Source: an uncultured Tropicimonas sp. (lineage in GTDB: Bacteria > Pseudomonadota > Alphaproteobacteria > Rhodobacterales > Rhodobacteraceae). From it: a DNA stretch of 64,000 bases. The stretch covers positions 108,448 to 172,447 of the forward strand of contig CANMIP010000011.1 in NCBI GenBank assembly GCA_947497945.1, in the 5' to 3' direction. Below the pieces are notes generated by a model. It was not told the origin of the DNA. It saw only the letters and a program-made list of their open reading frames with translations, and ran no database searches. The position numbers were made by a program, and so were the translations under genes. Positions 44,805-54,718 of the stretch are shown piece after piece. Position 1 is the first letter of the stretch. Each line of letters opens with the position of its first letter.

Positions 44805-46012
44805 TGGAACCGATTCTGATCAACGCCTTCATCTCCGTCAACGTGGCCTTCCTGGTCTACCTGCTCGGCGCCTACCTGACCCGAAATGTCGCCGTGCTGC
44901 GCGACTTCAACATTCCCGAGCCGGTCTCGGGCGGGCTGCTGGCCGCGATCCTCACCATGGCGATCTTCGTCATCTGGGATCGGCCGGTAGAGTTCGACCT
45001 TGCCGCGCGGGACTATTTCCTCATCGTCTTCTTCACCGGGATCGGCCTGAACGCGCGGGTCAGCGATCTGATCAAGGGCGGGCTGCCACTGGCGATCCTG
45101 CTGGCGCTGACCATTGTCTATGTCATTCTGCAGAATCTGATCGGTGTTGCCGGGGCCCGGATCTTCGACCTGCCGCGCGAGTTCTCCGTGCTGCTCAGCT
45201 CCGCGGCCCTGATCGGCGGACATGGAACCGTGATCGCCTGGACGCCCCGGATCGAGGAAATGACCGGCGGCGCTGTCGGCGTGAGCGAGCTGGGCGTTGC
45301 CGTGGCCACGATCGGCCTTGTGTGCGCGGCGCTGATCGGCGGTCCGATCGCCAAGTTCCTGATCAATCGGTGGAGCCTGGAGCCGGAACGGCCCAATGAA
45401 GAGCACACGATCGGCGTCAGCTTCGAAGACGAAAAGACCGAGACGATCAACCACCTGACCTTCATGCAGGTGATGCTCTGGGTCCACCTGACAATGGCCC
45501 TCGGCTTTGGTCTGGGCGAGGCACTGACCGAGGCCGGTCTCGCATTGCCGCCCTTCGTTCCCTGCCTGCTGATGGGCATCATCGTGGGCAATCTCAAGCC
45601 GGCCCTGCTGCCACGCGCAGCCGCGATCAGCCGCACCCCGACGCTGGCCATGATCTCCGACTTTGCGCTCGGCACTTTCCTCGCCATGTCGCTGATGTCG
45701 CTGCAGCTCTGGACCTTGCAAGGCATGGGGCTGGTGCTGCTCGTGGTCATGACCGCGCAGACCGTGCTGTCGGTCGTCTTCTCGATCTATGTCCTTTTCC
45801 CGGCCATGGGGCGCGGCTACCGCGCCGCGGTGCTGGCCTCCGGGTTTGGCGGCGTCACGCTCGGCGCCACGCCAACGGCCATCGCCAACATGACCGCCGT
45901 TACCAAGCGCTACGGGCCCTCGCCCATGGCCTTCGTCATCCTGCCGCTCGTCTCGGCCTTCTTCGTGGATATCGTGAACAGTTTCGCGATCCAGTTCTTC
46001 CTACCGCTCTGA
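44804..46012 (+). CDS. gltS: Sodium/glutamate symporter GltS
   Basis: A 402-residue secondary transporter importing glutamate with sodium. It has two inverted halves of five helices. Family features are IPEPVSGGLLAAILTMAIF near the start, FFTGIGLNARVSDL, SSAALIGGHGTVIAWTPRIE in the first reentrant loop and the equivalent GFGGVTLGATPTAIANMTAV in the second. It lies between DUF6446 and glyS, 10 bases before the latter. Confidence 0.93.
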   Translation: MEPILINAFISVNVAFLVYLLGAYLTRNVAVLRDFNIPEPVSGGLLAAILTMAIFVIWDRPVEFDLAARDYFLIVFFTGIGLNARVSDLIKGGLPLAILLALTIVYVILQNLIGVAGARIFDLPREFSVLLSSAALIGGHGTVIAWTPRIEEMTGGAVGVSELGVAVATIGLVCAALIGGPIAKFLINRWSLEPERPNEEHTIGVSFEDEKTETINHLTFMQVMLWVHLTMALGFGLGEALTEAGLALPPFVPCLLMGIIVGNLKPALLPRAAAISRTPTLAMISDFALGTFLAMSLMSLQLWTLQGMGLVLLVVMTAQTVLSVVFSIYVLFPAMGRGYRAAVLASGFGGVTLGATPTAIANMTAVTKRYGPSPMAFVILPLVSAFFVDIVNSFAIQFFLPL

Positions 46013-46022
46013 GGTTCCGCCA

Positions 46023-48236
46023 ATGCCCGATCTGCTGATCGAACTCTTTTCCGAAGAAATCCCGGCCCGCATGCAGGGCCGCGCCGGCGCCGACCTCAAG
46101 AAGCTGGTCACGGATGGTCTCGTGGAGGCCGGGCTGACCTATGCCTCCGCGCAGGCCTTCACCACGCCGCGCCGGCTGGCGCTGACCGTCGAGGGACTGA
46201 GCGCAGAGAGCCCGACCGTGACCGAGGAGCGCAAGGGGCCGCGCGTGGATGCGCCGGAAAAGGCGCTTGCGGGCTTCCTGCGGGCGACCGGGCTGAGCAA
46301 GGATCAGCTTGAGGCACGGGACGACAAGAAGGGCCAGGTCTGGTTCGCGAAGATCACCAAGGAAGGCCGGCCGGCCGCCGAGATCGTCGGCGAGGTGCTG
46401 GAAGCCACGATCCGCAACTTCCCCTGGCCGAAATCGATGCGGTGGGGCGCGGGCACGCTGCGTTGGGTCCGCCCGCTGCACTCAGTGCTTTGTATTCTTT
46501 CGGATGAGGCCGGCGCGGAAATCGTGCCGATGGACGTGGACGGGATTGCCGCTGGCAACACCACCTGCGGCCACCGCTTCCTCGCGCCGGACGCTTTCGC
46601 TGTCACCAGCTTCGAGACCTACGCCGCCGCGCTCAAGCGCGCCCATGTCATCCTCGACCCCGCCGAGCGGGCCGAGACGATCTGGCATGACGCGACCAAC
46701 ATGGCCTTCGCGCAAGGGCTGGAAGTGGTCGAGGACAAGGGGCTGCTGACGGAGGTCGCGGGACTCGTGGAATGGCCCGTGGTGCTGATGGGCGATATCG
46801 CCGAGGACTTCCTCGGCCTGCCGCCCGAGGTACTCAAGACCTCGATGAAGGAGCACCAGAAATTCTTCTCGGTGAAGAACCCGAAGACCGGCCGGATCGA
46901 GAAATTCGTCACCGTCGCCAATATGGTGACCGAGGACAACGGCGCGACGATCCTCGCGGGCAACCAGAAGGTGCTCTTCGCGCGGCTGTCGGACGCCAAA
47001 TTCTTCTGGGAAAACGACCTGCGCGTGGCGCAGAAGGAGCAGATGGCGCCCTGGCTTGCCTCGCTCGACAATGTGACCTTCCATAACAAGCTCGGCAGCC
47101 AGAAGGCCCGCATCGACCGTATCGCCGCGCTCGCCCGTGAGATCGCCCCGCTGGTCGGCGCCGACCCGGAGGCAGCCGAGAAAGCCGCGCTGGTCGCAAA
47201 GGCGGATCTCAGCTCCGAGATGGTCTACGAGTTCCCCGAGCTTCAGGGCATCATGGGCCGCTACTATGCCGAGGCCGCTGGCCTGCCGGCAGATGTCGCC
47301 GCCGCCGCCGAGGAACACTACTCCCCGCTCGGCCCGTCGGATGACGTTCCCACCGCCCCGGTCTCCGTCGCCGTGGCGCTGGCCGACAAGCTGGACACGC
47401 TGACCGGCTTCTGGGCCATCGACGAGAAGCCCACCGGTTCGAAGGACCCGTTCGCGCTGCGGCGTGCGGCCTTGGGGGTGATCCGGCTGGTGCGTGACAA
47501 TTCCGCGGTTCTGGAACTTGAATCGGTCCTTCACGGTGCGTTCTTTGCCTGTTTCAAGGACATTGTTCAGAACCGGGTTGCGCATGCGGAGCATGAGATC
47601 GAAGACCTGAGCGACTCGAATGCCAAGCAGGTTGCGGCGGATAATCTCGCAGCCTTCGACATCGACTGGGAACTCGTGGATCGGAAGGAATATATCAACG
47701 AAGGCGAGTTGAAAGACCTCCTCTCCTTCTTCCACGACCGTCTCAAAGTCCATCTCCGCGACGAGGGCATCCGTCATGACGTGATCGATGCCTGCCTTGC
47801 AATGCCAGGCAATGACGACCTGCTGCTGCTGGTCAAGCGGGCCGAGGCGCTGGCCGCGTTCCTCAAGAGCGAGGATGGCGAGAACCTGCTGCAGGGCTTC
47901 AAGCGGGCCAACAACATCCTGACCCAGGCCGAGGAGGCCGATGGCGTTTCCTATGAATACGGGCCGGACCGGAAATTCTCCGAGACCGACGAGGAACGCG
48001 CCCTGTTCGATGCGCTCGACGCGGGCGAGGGGGCGATCTCCACGGCCATCGAGGCCGAGGATTTCGCGTCGGCCATGGCAAGCATGGCCTCCCTGCGCGC
48101 CCCGATCGACGCGTTTTTCGAGGCCGTGCAGGTCAATACCGAGAACCAGATCGTGCGGCGCAACCGGCTCAACCTGTTGCACCGGATCCGCGAGACCTGT
48201 CTCAAAGCGGCCGATCTGACCCGTATCGAAGGCTAG
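46023..48236 (+). CDS. glyS: Glycine-tRNA ligase beta subunit
   Basis: A 737-residue beta subunit, needed for tRNA binding. It begins with MPDLLIELFSEEIPARMQGR and contains FTTPRRLALTVEGLSAESP, KGPRVDAPEKALAGFLRATG, SMKEHQKFFSVKN, and an HD-like middle region. The C-terminal anticodon-binding portion is the DALRP-like end, LRAPIDAFFEAVQVNTENQI. Length is about normal or slightly long. Confidence 0.97.
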   Translation: MPDLLIELFSEEIPARMQGRAGADLKKLVTDGLVEAGLTYASAQAFTTPRRLALTVEGLSAESPTVTEERKGPRVDAPEKALAGFLRATGLSKDQLEARDDKKGQVWFAKITKEGRPAAEIVGEVLEATIRNFPWPKSMRWGAGTLRWVRPLHSVLCILSDEAGAEIVPMDVDGIAAGNTTCGHRFLAPDAFAVTSFETYAAALKRAHVILDPAERAETIWHDATNMAFAQGLEVVEDKGLLTEVAGLVEWPVVLMGDIAEDFLGLPPEVLKTSMKEHQKFFSVKNPKTGRIEKFVTVANMVTEDNGATILAGNQKVLFARLSDAKFFWENDLRVAQKEQMAPWLASLDNVTFHNKLGSQKARIDRIAALAREIAPLVGADPEAAEKAALVAKADLSSEMVYEFPELQGIMGRYYAEAAGLPADVAAAAEEHYSPLGPSDDVPTAPVSVAVALADKLDTLTGFWAIDEKPTGSKDPFALRRAALGVIRLVRDNSAVLELESVLHGAFFACFKDIVQNRVAHAEHEIEDLSDSNAKQVAADNLAAFDIDWELVDRKEYINEGELKDLLSFFHDRLKVHLRDEGIRHDVIDACLAMPGNDDLLLLVKRAEALAAFLKSEDGENLLQGFKRANNILTQAEEADGVSYEYGPDRKFSETDEERALFDALDAGEGAISTAIEAEDFASAMASMASLRAPIDAFFEAVQVNTENQIVRRNRLNLLHRIRETCLKAADLTRIEG

Positions 48237-48300
48237 GGCTGTTGCCCGGGCGTCGCACCGGGCTATCCTGCCGGCGTTCCAGACGAGAGGAGTCGGCCCC

Positions 48301-50862
48301 GTGCTGATGAGTGGCGAGACGAAGGACTTCACCCTGATCACGCCCACGGCGGAGATTGCGGACACGACCCATGGCGGGCGGGCGAAATGCCTCCAGCGGC
48401 TGGTGCGGCTGGAGATTCCGGTGCCGCGCACCGTCGCGCTCTCCTTCGAGGCGGTGCACCAGATCGCCGACGGCCACCGGCCGGACACCGCCCGGCTGCT
48501 CTCCGCCTTCGGGCGCCAGCCGCTGGTCTCCGTGCGCCCGTCCAGCGAGGACCCGGATTGGGGCGGGCCACACGCCATCCTCAATATCGGAATGAATGAC
48601 GAGCGCCGCGCGCAGCTTGCCGAGAAACTCGGGCAGGAGGCAGCCGACGCGCTCTACCTGCGCTTCATCATGGCCTATGCCAGCGACGTGGCCCGGCTCG
48701 ATCCCGAGCCCTTCGAGGAGGCGATGGAGACCGGAGACCCGGTATCCGCGGCGCTCGCGGCCTATGATGACGAAGCGGGGGTGCCTTTCCCGCAGGACCC
48801 CGCCAAGCAGCTCGCCGAGGTGTTGCGCTCCATGGCCCGCGCCTGGGAAGGTGTCAGCGCGCGGCTTCTGCGTCAGGCCCGTGGTGCGCCGGTCGATGCC
48901 GGTCTCGGGCTTGTCGTGCAGGATATGGCCCATGGGCTGGGCGCGGGCGAGAGCGGCTCCGGCATCATCCGCATGATCGACAAGGTGACCGGCGCGCATC
49001 AGATCACCGGCCGTTACAAGCGCAAATCGCCGGCCATGCGCGCGATGGGCCGCAAAGGGCAGGAATTCTATCTTGCCAAGGATTCGCGCGGCGCCTCGAT
49101 GCAGGACGAGGCCCCGGAGCTCTTCGACCTGATCGTGGATATTGCAGACAAGTGCCGCCACCGGCTGCGCGAGGAGATGGAGATCAAGTTCACCATCTCC
49201 GAGGGGCAGCTGAAGGTGCTCGACGCGGTAAAGGTGCCGCGCGGGGCGCGCGCGAATGTGAATGTCGCCGTCGCGCTGGCCGAAGACGGGATCATCTCGC
49301 CGCGCGAGGCGCTGCTGCGGGTGGCGCCGAGCTCGCTGACCGAGCTGCTGCACACCCAGGTCGACCCGGAAGCCGAGCGCGACGTGATCCTCTCCGGCAT
49401 TGCCGCCAGTCCGGGCGGCGCAACCGGTCGGCTGGTTTTCACGGCACGGGCGGCGCAGACCTCGGCAAGTCACGAGCTGCCCTGCATCCTCGTGCGCCGT
49501 GAGACCACACCCGAGGATATCCGCGGCATGAATGCTGCCCAGGGAATCATCACCGAGCGCGGGGGCATGACCTCGCATGCTGCCGTGATTGCGCGCGGGC
49601 TCGGGCTTCCCTGCATCGTGGGTGCCTCCGGCATGCAGATCTCGGTGCGCAAGAAGACCGTGACCACCGCCGACGGGCGCGTCTTCCAGGAGGGCGATCT
49701 CGTCACCGTGGACGGCTCGGCGGGGCAGGCGCTGTCCGGGGCCGTCTCGATGCTGGAACCGGCGCTGGACGAACCCTTCCGCCAGCTCATGAGCTGGGCC
49801 GACGAGGTGCGCGATATCGGCATCCGGGCGAATGCGGATACGCCCGACGATGCCCGCATGGCGTTCACCTTCAATGCCGACGGCATCGGCCTGTGCCGGA
49901 CCGAGCACATGTTCTTCGAACCCGCGCGCCTCATGGTCATGCGGGAGATGATCTTCACCGACAACAAGGCCGACCGGCAATCTGCGCTGGAACAGCTCCT
50001 GCCGATGCAGCGCGAGGATTTCGTCGAGCTCTTCCGCATCATGGCCGGCCAGCCGGTCTGCATTCGCCTCTTCGACCCGCCGTTGCACGAGTTCCTGCCC
50101 TCCGATCGCGAGGGGCTGATGGGGATGGCGGAATCGCTCGACCTGCCGCTGTCGGATGTCACGCGGCGGGTGGAATCGCTCTCCGAGTTCAACCCGATGC
50201 TCGGCATGCGTGGCGTCCGGCTCGGCGTGACGGTGCCGGAGATCTACGACATGCAGGTCCGGGCCATTTTCGAGGCGACCGTCGAGGCCAGCCGACAGGC
50301 CGGCAAGGCGGTTGTTCCGGAAGTGATGATTCCGCTGGTCTCGGCCAAGCGCGAGGTGGAACTGGTAAAGACACGTATCGACGCCGTGGCCGCAGCGGTG
50401 CGGATCGAGACCGGGGTGGAGTTCGACTATCGCCTTGGTGTCATGGTCGAAACGCCGCGCGCCGCCCTGCGCGCCAGCGAGATCGCCTCTCACGCGTCCT
50501 TCCTCAGCTTCGGCACCAATGACCTTACCCAGATGACCTATGGCCTCTCGCGGGACGATGCCGGCCGTTTCATGGGCACCTATGTCAACAATGGCGTTTT
50601 CCCCGAAGACCCTTTCCACACGCTCGACAAGGAGGGCGTGGGCGAACTGCTGGAACTGGGCGCGGCGCGGGGCCGGACAACCCTCCCAGATATCGTTCTC
50701 TCGGTCTGTGGCGAGCATGGCGGCGACCCCGATACGATCGAATTCTGCCGCCAGCTGGGATTCGATTATGTCTCCTGTTCGCCCTTCCGAGTCCCCGTAG
50801 CGCGACTCGCGGCGGCGCACCTGGCGCTGAAACCTGCCAAGCCTTTTAATCCAGAGGTTTGA
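48301..50862 (+). CDS. Divergent PEP-utilising enzyme (pyruvate phosphate dikinase-like)
   Basis: An 853-residue protein with the domain order of pyruvate phosphate dikinase. The swivelling phosphohistidine domain is intact, with ERGGMTSHAAVIARGLGLPC. The PEP/pyruvate barrel is also intact: NADGIGLCRTEHMFF, LFDPPLHEFLP, NPMLGMRGVRLGV and LSFGTNDLTQMTYGLSRDDA. The N-terminal ATP-grasp part is shorter and altered: where PPDK has RSGARASMPGMMDT, this reads RPSSEDPDWGGPHAI. It may catalyse the ATP/PEP exchange inefficiently or use another phosphoryl donor. It follows glyS, as is usual here. The start is GTG; an ATG 6 bases later is also possible. Confidence 0.82.
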   Translation: MLMSGETKDFTLITPTAEIADTTHGGRAKCLQRLVRLEIPVPRTVALSFEAVHQIADGHRPDTARLLSAFGRQPLVSVRPSSEDPDWGGPHAILNIGMNDERRAQLAEKLGQEAADALYLRFIMAYASDVARLDPEPFEEAMETGDPVSAALAAYDDEAGVPFPQDPAKQLAEVLRSMARAWEGVSARLLRQARGAPVDAGLGLVVQDMAHGLGAGESGSGIIRMIDKVTGAHQITGRYKRKSPAMRAMGRKGQEFYLAKDSRGASMQDEAPELFDLIVDIADKCRHRLREEMEIKFTISEGQLKVLDAVKVPRGARANVNVAVALAEDGIISPREALLRVAPSSLTELLHTQVDPEAERDVILSGIAASPGGATGRLVFTARAAQTSASHELPCILVRRETTPEDIRGMNAAQGIITERGGMTSHAAVIARGLGLPCIVGASGMQISVRKKTVTTADGRVFQEGDLVTVDGSAGQALSGAVSMLEPALDEPFRQLMSWADEVRDIGIRANADTPDDARMAFTFNADGIGLCRTEHMFFEPARLMVMREMIFTDNKADRQSALEQLLPMQREDFVELFRIMAGQPVCIRLFDPPLHEFLPSDREGLMGMAESLDLPLSDVTRRVESLSEFNPMLGMRGVRLGVTVPEIYDMQVRAIFEATVEASRQAGKAVVPEVMIPLVSAKREVELVKTRIDAVAAAVRIETGVEFDYRLGVMVETPRAALRASEIASHASFLSFGTNDLTQMTYGLSRDDAGRFMGTYVNNGVFPEDPFHTLDKEGVGELLELGAARGRTTLPDIVLSVCGEHGGDPDTIEFCRQLGFDYVSCSPFRVPVARLAAAHLALKPAKPFNPEV

Positions 50863-51051
50863 TTTTTTGCGGGAAACTGCCGGTAGTCGGCAGAATCCTG
50901 CTCAACTTTGGAAAGAATTCGTCACGAATCCCGCCGATGTTTCAGAATCGAAATATTGCAGTGATTCGCGGCATTTACTTCTCCTGCGTGGCTTTGGTAT
51001 CGCCAACTTTGGCTCGGTGCGGCCTTGCGCACTGCTGGGTGGGATTAAAAA
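50863..51051. other. Intergenic region before the cell-wall hydrolase
   Basis: These 189 bases contain a 6-bp hairpin (CTGCCG at 50877-50882 with CGGCAG at 50888-50893) and a 13-base palindrome with arms ATTCGT and ACGAAT (50917-50929). Either could act on the hydrolase gene. No gene is seen. Confidence 0.4.
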
Positions 51052-51735
51052 ATGCTGCGCTTGCGCACTCTGTTTCTGTATGTCTTCGTCTGCCTTCTGG
51101 CGCCTGTTTCGGCTTCGGCAGAGGTCTTCCTGTCGACCTCGAACTATTCCGGAGATGAAGCAACCGCCGGCCTCGAAGGTCTGATCGGACTGGAGAACCG
51201 GGTCCTGAACTCGCTCAGCGACGAGCATCTTGGTCTGCTCAGCCCCCGCAGCTCGATCCGCGCCATGCCGCGCCCGCACACCCTCGTCAAGGTGAACTAC
51301 TCGCGCAAATGGATCGACAAGCAGCCGGACATCCGGGGCGATGAAGCTTGGCGCTGCCTCTCGGAGGCGTTGTATTTCGAAGCGCGTGGCGAGAGCGTGA
51401 AGGGACAATTCGCTGTTGCCGAGGTGATCCTGAACCGCGTCAAGAGCTCGCTCTACCCGAACACCGTCTGCGGCGTGATCAACCAGGGCACCGGCAAGAA
51501 ATACCAGTGTCAGTTCACCTATACCTGCGACGGAAACCCCGAGAACATCCGCGAGCCGGAGGCGTTCGAGCGGGTTGGCAAGGTGGCGCGGATCATGCTG
51601 GACGGCGCGCCGAAGGTGCTGACCGATGGCGCCACGCATTACCACACCGTTGCTGTCCGTCCCTCCTGGGCGCGGAAATTCGCCAGGACGGCCTCCATCG
51701 GCGTGCATCACTTCTACCGCCACCCAAGCTCGTAA
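51052..51735 (+). CDS. Exported cell-wall hydrolase (SleB-like)
   Basis: A 227-residue exported protein. The signal peptide runs through LFLYVFVCLLAPVSASA. The C-terminal hydrolase_2 (SleB-type) domain starts near DEAWRCLSEALYFEARGESV with the catalytic Glu in EARGE. It continues with AVAEVILNRVKSSLYPNTVC, CQFTYTCDG and ATHYHTVAVRPSWARKFART. It probably cuts peptidoglycan, as in cell growth or division. A roughly 70-residue linker separates signal and enzyme. Confidence 0.88.
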   Translation: MLRLRTLFLYVFVCLLAPVSASAEVFLSTSNYSGDEATAGLEGLIGLENRVLNSLSDEHLGLLSPRSSIRAMPRPHTLVKVNYSRKWIDKQPDIRGDEAWRCLSEALYFEARGESVKGQFAVAEVILNRVKSSLYPNTVCGVINQGTGKKYQCQFTYTCDGNPENIREPEAFERVGKVARIMLDGAPKVLTDGATHYHTVAVRPSWARKFARTASIGVHHFYRHPSS

Positions 51736-51890
51736 CCCGCCGCGCCGAAGCCCGCCGGATAGCGCCTCGGCGCAGGGCTGTGACGCGCGCCTGCATGAGC
51801 GCGGCAGGTGGGATCGGCAAACGGGGCGACATCCCGCTTCAACGTGACCCGGAAACACGCTAGGCACGGCGAAACAGCCGGAGCCAGCCC

Positions 51891-52679
51891 ATGCCCATCA
51901 CCATTGCCACCTGGAACATCAACTCCGTCCGCCTGCGCGCGCCGCTGGTTGCGCAACTCCTGACGGAGGAGGCGCCGGATGTCCTCTGCCTGCAGGAGTG
52001 CAAGAGCCCGGTGGACAAGATCCCCGCCGAGGTCTTCGCCGAGCTGGGCTATGGCCACATGGTTGCCCGCGGTCAGAAGGGCTATAACGGCGTCGCCATC
52101 CTTTCGAAACTGCCGATCGAGGATCTGGGCGACAAGGACTTCGCCGGTCTCGGCCATGCCCGCCATGTCGCTGGCCGGCTGGAAAATGGCGTCACCATCC
52201 ACAATTTCTACGTTCCCGCCGGCGGCGATGTGCCGGACCGGGAGGTGAACGAGAAATTCGGCCAGAAGCTCGACTACCTGACCGAGATGCGCGATTTCTT
52301 CCGCGAGGCCCCCCCGGAAAAGGCGATCCTCGTCGGTGACCTGAACATCGCGCCGCGCGAGGACGATGTCTGGAGCCACAAGCAGCTCCTCAAGGTTGTC
52401 AGCCACACGCCCATCGAGGTCGAGCAGCTTGCCGAGACGCAGGAAGCCGGCAAATGGGTCGACGTTACCCGCGCCGATATTCCGGAGGGCAAGCTCTACA
52501 GCTGGTGGTCCTACCGTGCCCGCGACTGGGATGCTGCCGACAAGGGACGCCGTCTCGATCATGTCTGGGCCACACCGGACATTTCCGGGGCGGCGCATTC
52601 GAGCTGCGTCCTGCGCCATGTGCGCGGCTGGGAGAAACCCTCCGATCACGCGCCGGTACTGGCGACATTCGATCTCTAG
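51891..52679 (+). CDS. xthA: Exodeoxyribonuclease III
   Basis: A 262-residue AP endonuclease and 3'-5' exonuclease for base excision repair. All main motifs appear: ATWNINSVRLRAP, VLCLQECKSP, GDLNIAPREDDVW, DAADKGRRLDHVWATP and KPSDHAPVLATF. Length is standard. A typical Shine-Dalgarno is not obvious; the ATG follows a GGAGCCAG stretch. Confidence 0.95.
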   Translation: MPITIATWNINSVRLRAPLVAQLLTEEAPDVLCLQECKSPVDKIPAEVFAELGYGHMVARGQKGYNGVAILSKLPIEDLGDKDFAGLGHARHVAGRLENGVTIHNFYVPAGGDVPDREVNEKFGQKLDYLTEMRDFFREAPPEKAILVGDLNIAPREDDVWSHKQLLKVVSHTPIEVEQLAETQEAGKWVDVTRADIPEGKLYSWWSYRARDWDAADKGRRLDHVWATPDISGAAHSSCVLRHVRGWEKPSDHAPVLATFDL

Positions 52680-52749
52680 GCCCGCGCCCCTTGCAAGGAC
52701 GCGGTCCATGGGCCATCTAACGCCCAAGCCATTGATACAGGAGCCACCG

Positions 52750-53670
52750 ATGCTTGAATTCGGCCAGAGCCCGTCGCAACCCGCCGCTGATCTGATCAAG
52801 GACGGCACCGAGGAGACCTTCATGCCCGACGTTGTCGAGGCGAGCCAGGAGGTGCCGGTCATCGTCGACTTCTGGGCACCCTGGTGCGGGCCCTGCAAGA
52901 CGCTCGGGCCGATGCTGGAACAGGCCGTCACCGCCGCCAACGGACGGGTGAAGATGGTCAAGATCGACGTGGACCAGAACCAGCGCCTGGCGCAGATGTT
53001 GTCCCAGCAGGGCCTGCCGCTGCAATCGATCCCGACCGTTGTCGCCTTCTTCAAGGGGCAGATCGCGGACATGTTCCAGGGCGCGCAGCCGCAATCCGAG
53101 ATCAAGGCCTTTGTCGACCGCGTGGCGGGGCTTGCCGGCGATGGCGGGCTGGCCGAGGCGCTGGAAGCGGCCGAGACGATGCTGGCCGAGGGGGCCGCGT
53201 CCGATGCCGCCCAGACCTTTGCCGCGATCCTGGGCGAGGATGCCGCCAACGCCGCCGCCTTCGGTGGCATGGTGCGCGCCTATCTCGCGCTTGGCCAGAC
53301 CGAGCAGGCCGAGGGCTTTCTCAATGCCGTGCCGCCGGAGCTTGTCGGCAAGCCGGAGGTCGAGGCCGCCCGCGCCCAGCTCGAACTGGCCCGCCAGGCT
53401 GCCGATGCCGGTCCGCTGGCCGAGCTTCGCGCCGCCGTCGAGGCCGATCCGGCCAATCACCAGGCGCGGTTCGACCTGGCCACCGCGCTGCACGCGGCCG
53501 GCGAGGTCGAGGAGGCGGTCTCGGAATTGCTGGAGCTGTTCCGCCGCGATCGCGAGTGGAATGACGGCGCCGCCAAGGCCCAGCTCTTCACGATTTTCGA
53601 TGCGCTCAAGCCGACCGACCCGGTGGTCCTCAACGGCCGCCGCAAGCTCAGCTCGATGATATTTGTCTGA
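52750..53670 (+). CDS. Thioredoxin-domain co-chaperone (CnoX/YbbN-like)
   Basis: A 306-residue protein. The N-terminal thioredoxin domain has an intact active site, WAPWCGPCKTLGPM. The C-terminal half is a helical TPR-like region rich in alanine (GDGGLAEALEAAETMLAEGA onward). E. coli YbbN has an altered motif and acts as a holdase; the canonical CGPC here suggests oxidoreductase activity as well. AGGAG precedes the ATG at 52750. Confidence 0.9.
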   Translation: MLEFGQSPSQPAADLIKDGTEETFMPDVVEASQEVPVIVDFWAPWCGPCKTLGPMLEQAVTAANGRVKMVKIDVDQNQRLAQMLSQQGLPLQSIPTVVAFFKGQIADMFQGAQPQSEIKAFVDRVAGLAGDGGLAEALEAAETMLAEGAASDAAQTFAAILGEDAANAAAFGGMVRAYLALGQTEQAEGFLNAVPPELVGKPEVEAARAQLELARQAADAGPLAELRAAVEADPANHQARFDLATALHAAGEVEEAVSELLELFRRDREWNDGAAKAQLFTIFDALKPTDPVVLNGRRKLSSMIFV

Positions 53671-53697
53671 TCGCCCAATCGGGCTACTCTTGGCATC

Positions 53698-54336
53698 ATG
53701 ATTACCCAAGCTGACCTGCCGGATCGCATCCCGGTCTTCCCGCTGCCCGGCGCGCTGCTCTTGCCGCGCGCCAAGCTGCCGCTTCACATTTTCGAGCCGC
53801 GCTACCTGGCGATGCTCGACGACACGCTCAAGACATCGCATCGGCTGATCGGCATGATCCAGCCGCGCGAGGACGAAGCCGGCACGCTCAACTCCATCGG
53901 CTGCGCCGGCCGGGTCACCGGTTTCTCCGAGACCGAGGACGGCCGCTACATGATCACGCTGAGCGGGGTTTCCCGCTACCGGCTGCGGTCGCAGATCGAG
54001 GGGTTCACGCCGTATATCCGCGCGGATGTCGACTGGTCGGGCTTCTCGCGAGATCTCGGCCCGGTGGAGCAGGACCCGGATTTCGGCCGCGAAACCTTTC
54101 TCGGCCTCCTGGAACGGTTCTTCGACGTTCGGGGGTTGTCGACGGATTGGGAAAGCCTCAAGGAGGCGGAGGACGAACTGATGATCAATTCGCTGTCGAT
54201 GCTGCTGCCCTTCGATACCGGCGACAAGCAGGCGCTGCTGGAAGCGCCAAGCCTGGTCGACCGGCGCGAGACGCTGTCGGCCCTTATGGAGTTCGCGCTG
54301 CACTCTGGCGAGGATGGTTCGGAGATCCTGCAGTGA
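53698..54336 (+). CDS. Lon substrate-binding-domain protein
   Basis: A 212-residue protein made of the N-terminal substrate-binding domain of Lon protease without the ATPase or protease. It shows [55 protein letters not shown] and a helical C-terminus. It may deliver or sequester substrates; the function is unproven. Its TGA overlaps the GTG of the next gene. Confidence 0.88.
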   Translation: MITQADLPDRIPVFPLPGALLLPRAKLPLHIFEPRYLAMLDDTLKTSHRLIGMIQPREDEAGTLNSIGCAGRVTGFSETEDGRYMITLSGVSRYRLRSQIEGFTPYIRADVDWSGFSRDLGPVEQDPDFGRETFLGLLERFFDVRGLSTDWESLKEAEDELMINSLSMLLPFDTGDKQALLEAPSLVDRRETLSALMEFALHSGEDGSEILQ

Positions 54337-54524
54337 GCGACGCCCCCGCCCCCCCGCCGATCGACCGCAAGATGCTGGAATCGCTTGTCTGCCCGCGGAC
54401 GGGAACGGTGCTGCGATATGATGCCGGGCGGCAGGAGCTGATCTCTGTCGCCGCGCGTCTTGCCTACCCGATCCGAAATGGCATTCCGATCATGCTCGTA
54501 GACGAGGCCCGCGTTCTGGAGTGA
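54333..54524 (+). CDS. Trm112-like small protein (UPF0434)
   Basis: A 63-residue protein: [19 protein letters not shown], then [20 protein letters not shown]. It is the Trm112/YcaR fold, although only one of the usual cysteines remains (VCP), so it probably does not bind zinc. The GTG start overlaps the previous stop (GTGA). Trm112-like proteins often stabilise methyltransferases; the partner here is unknown. Confidence 0.8.
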   Translation: MSDAPAPPPIDRKMLESLVCPRTGTVLRYDAGRQELISVAARLAYPIRNGIPIMLVDEARVLE

Positions 54525-54718
54525 AGCCGCCCGCCCGCTGCCCGCAATGGCACGGGCCTGTGCCGCGGCGGACATCCGCGCCCGGGCGCCATCCATGTCG
54601 CGGCAGGGCCGGTGAGCGGCCGCCTTTTTCCGATTCAACCCTCTCCCGATTTGCGATAACGACATGGGCAGGATTGCAGCCGGTCCTGCCCGGTCGCCGC
54701 TTGTTGGAGGTTCTCCCC

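Noticed and set aside
46482..48584. A 700-codon open frame antisense to glyS
   Set aside because: glyS is certain and the antisense translation has no family features.
48202..50820. An 872-codon open frame antisense to the PPDK-like gene
   Set aside because: No recognisable domain; it mirrors the third-position GC bias of the real gene.
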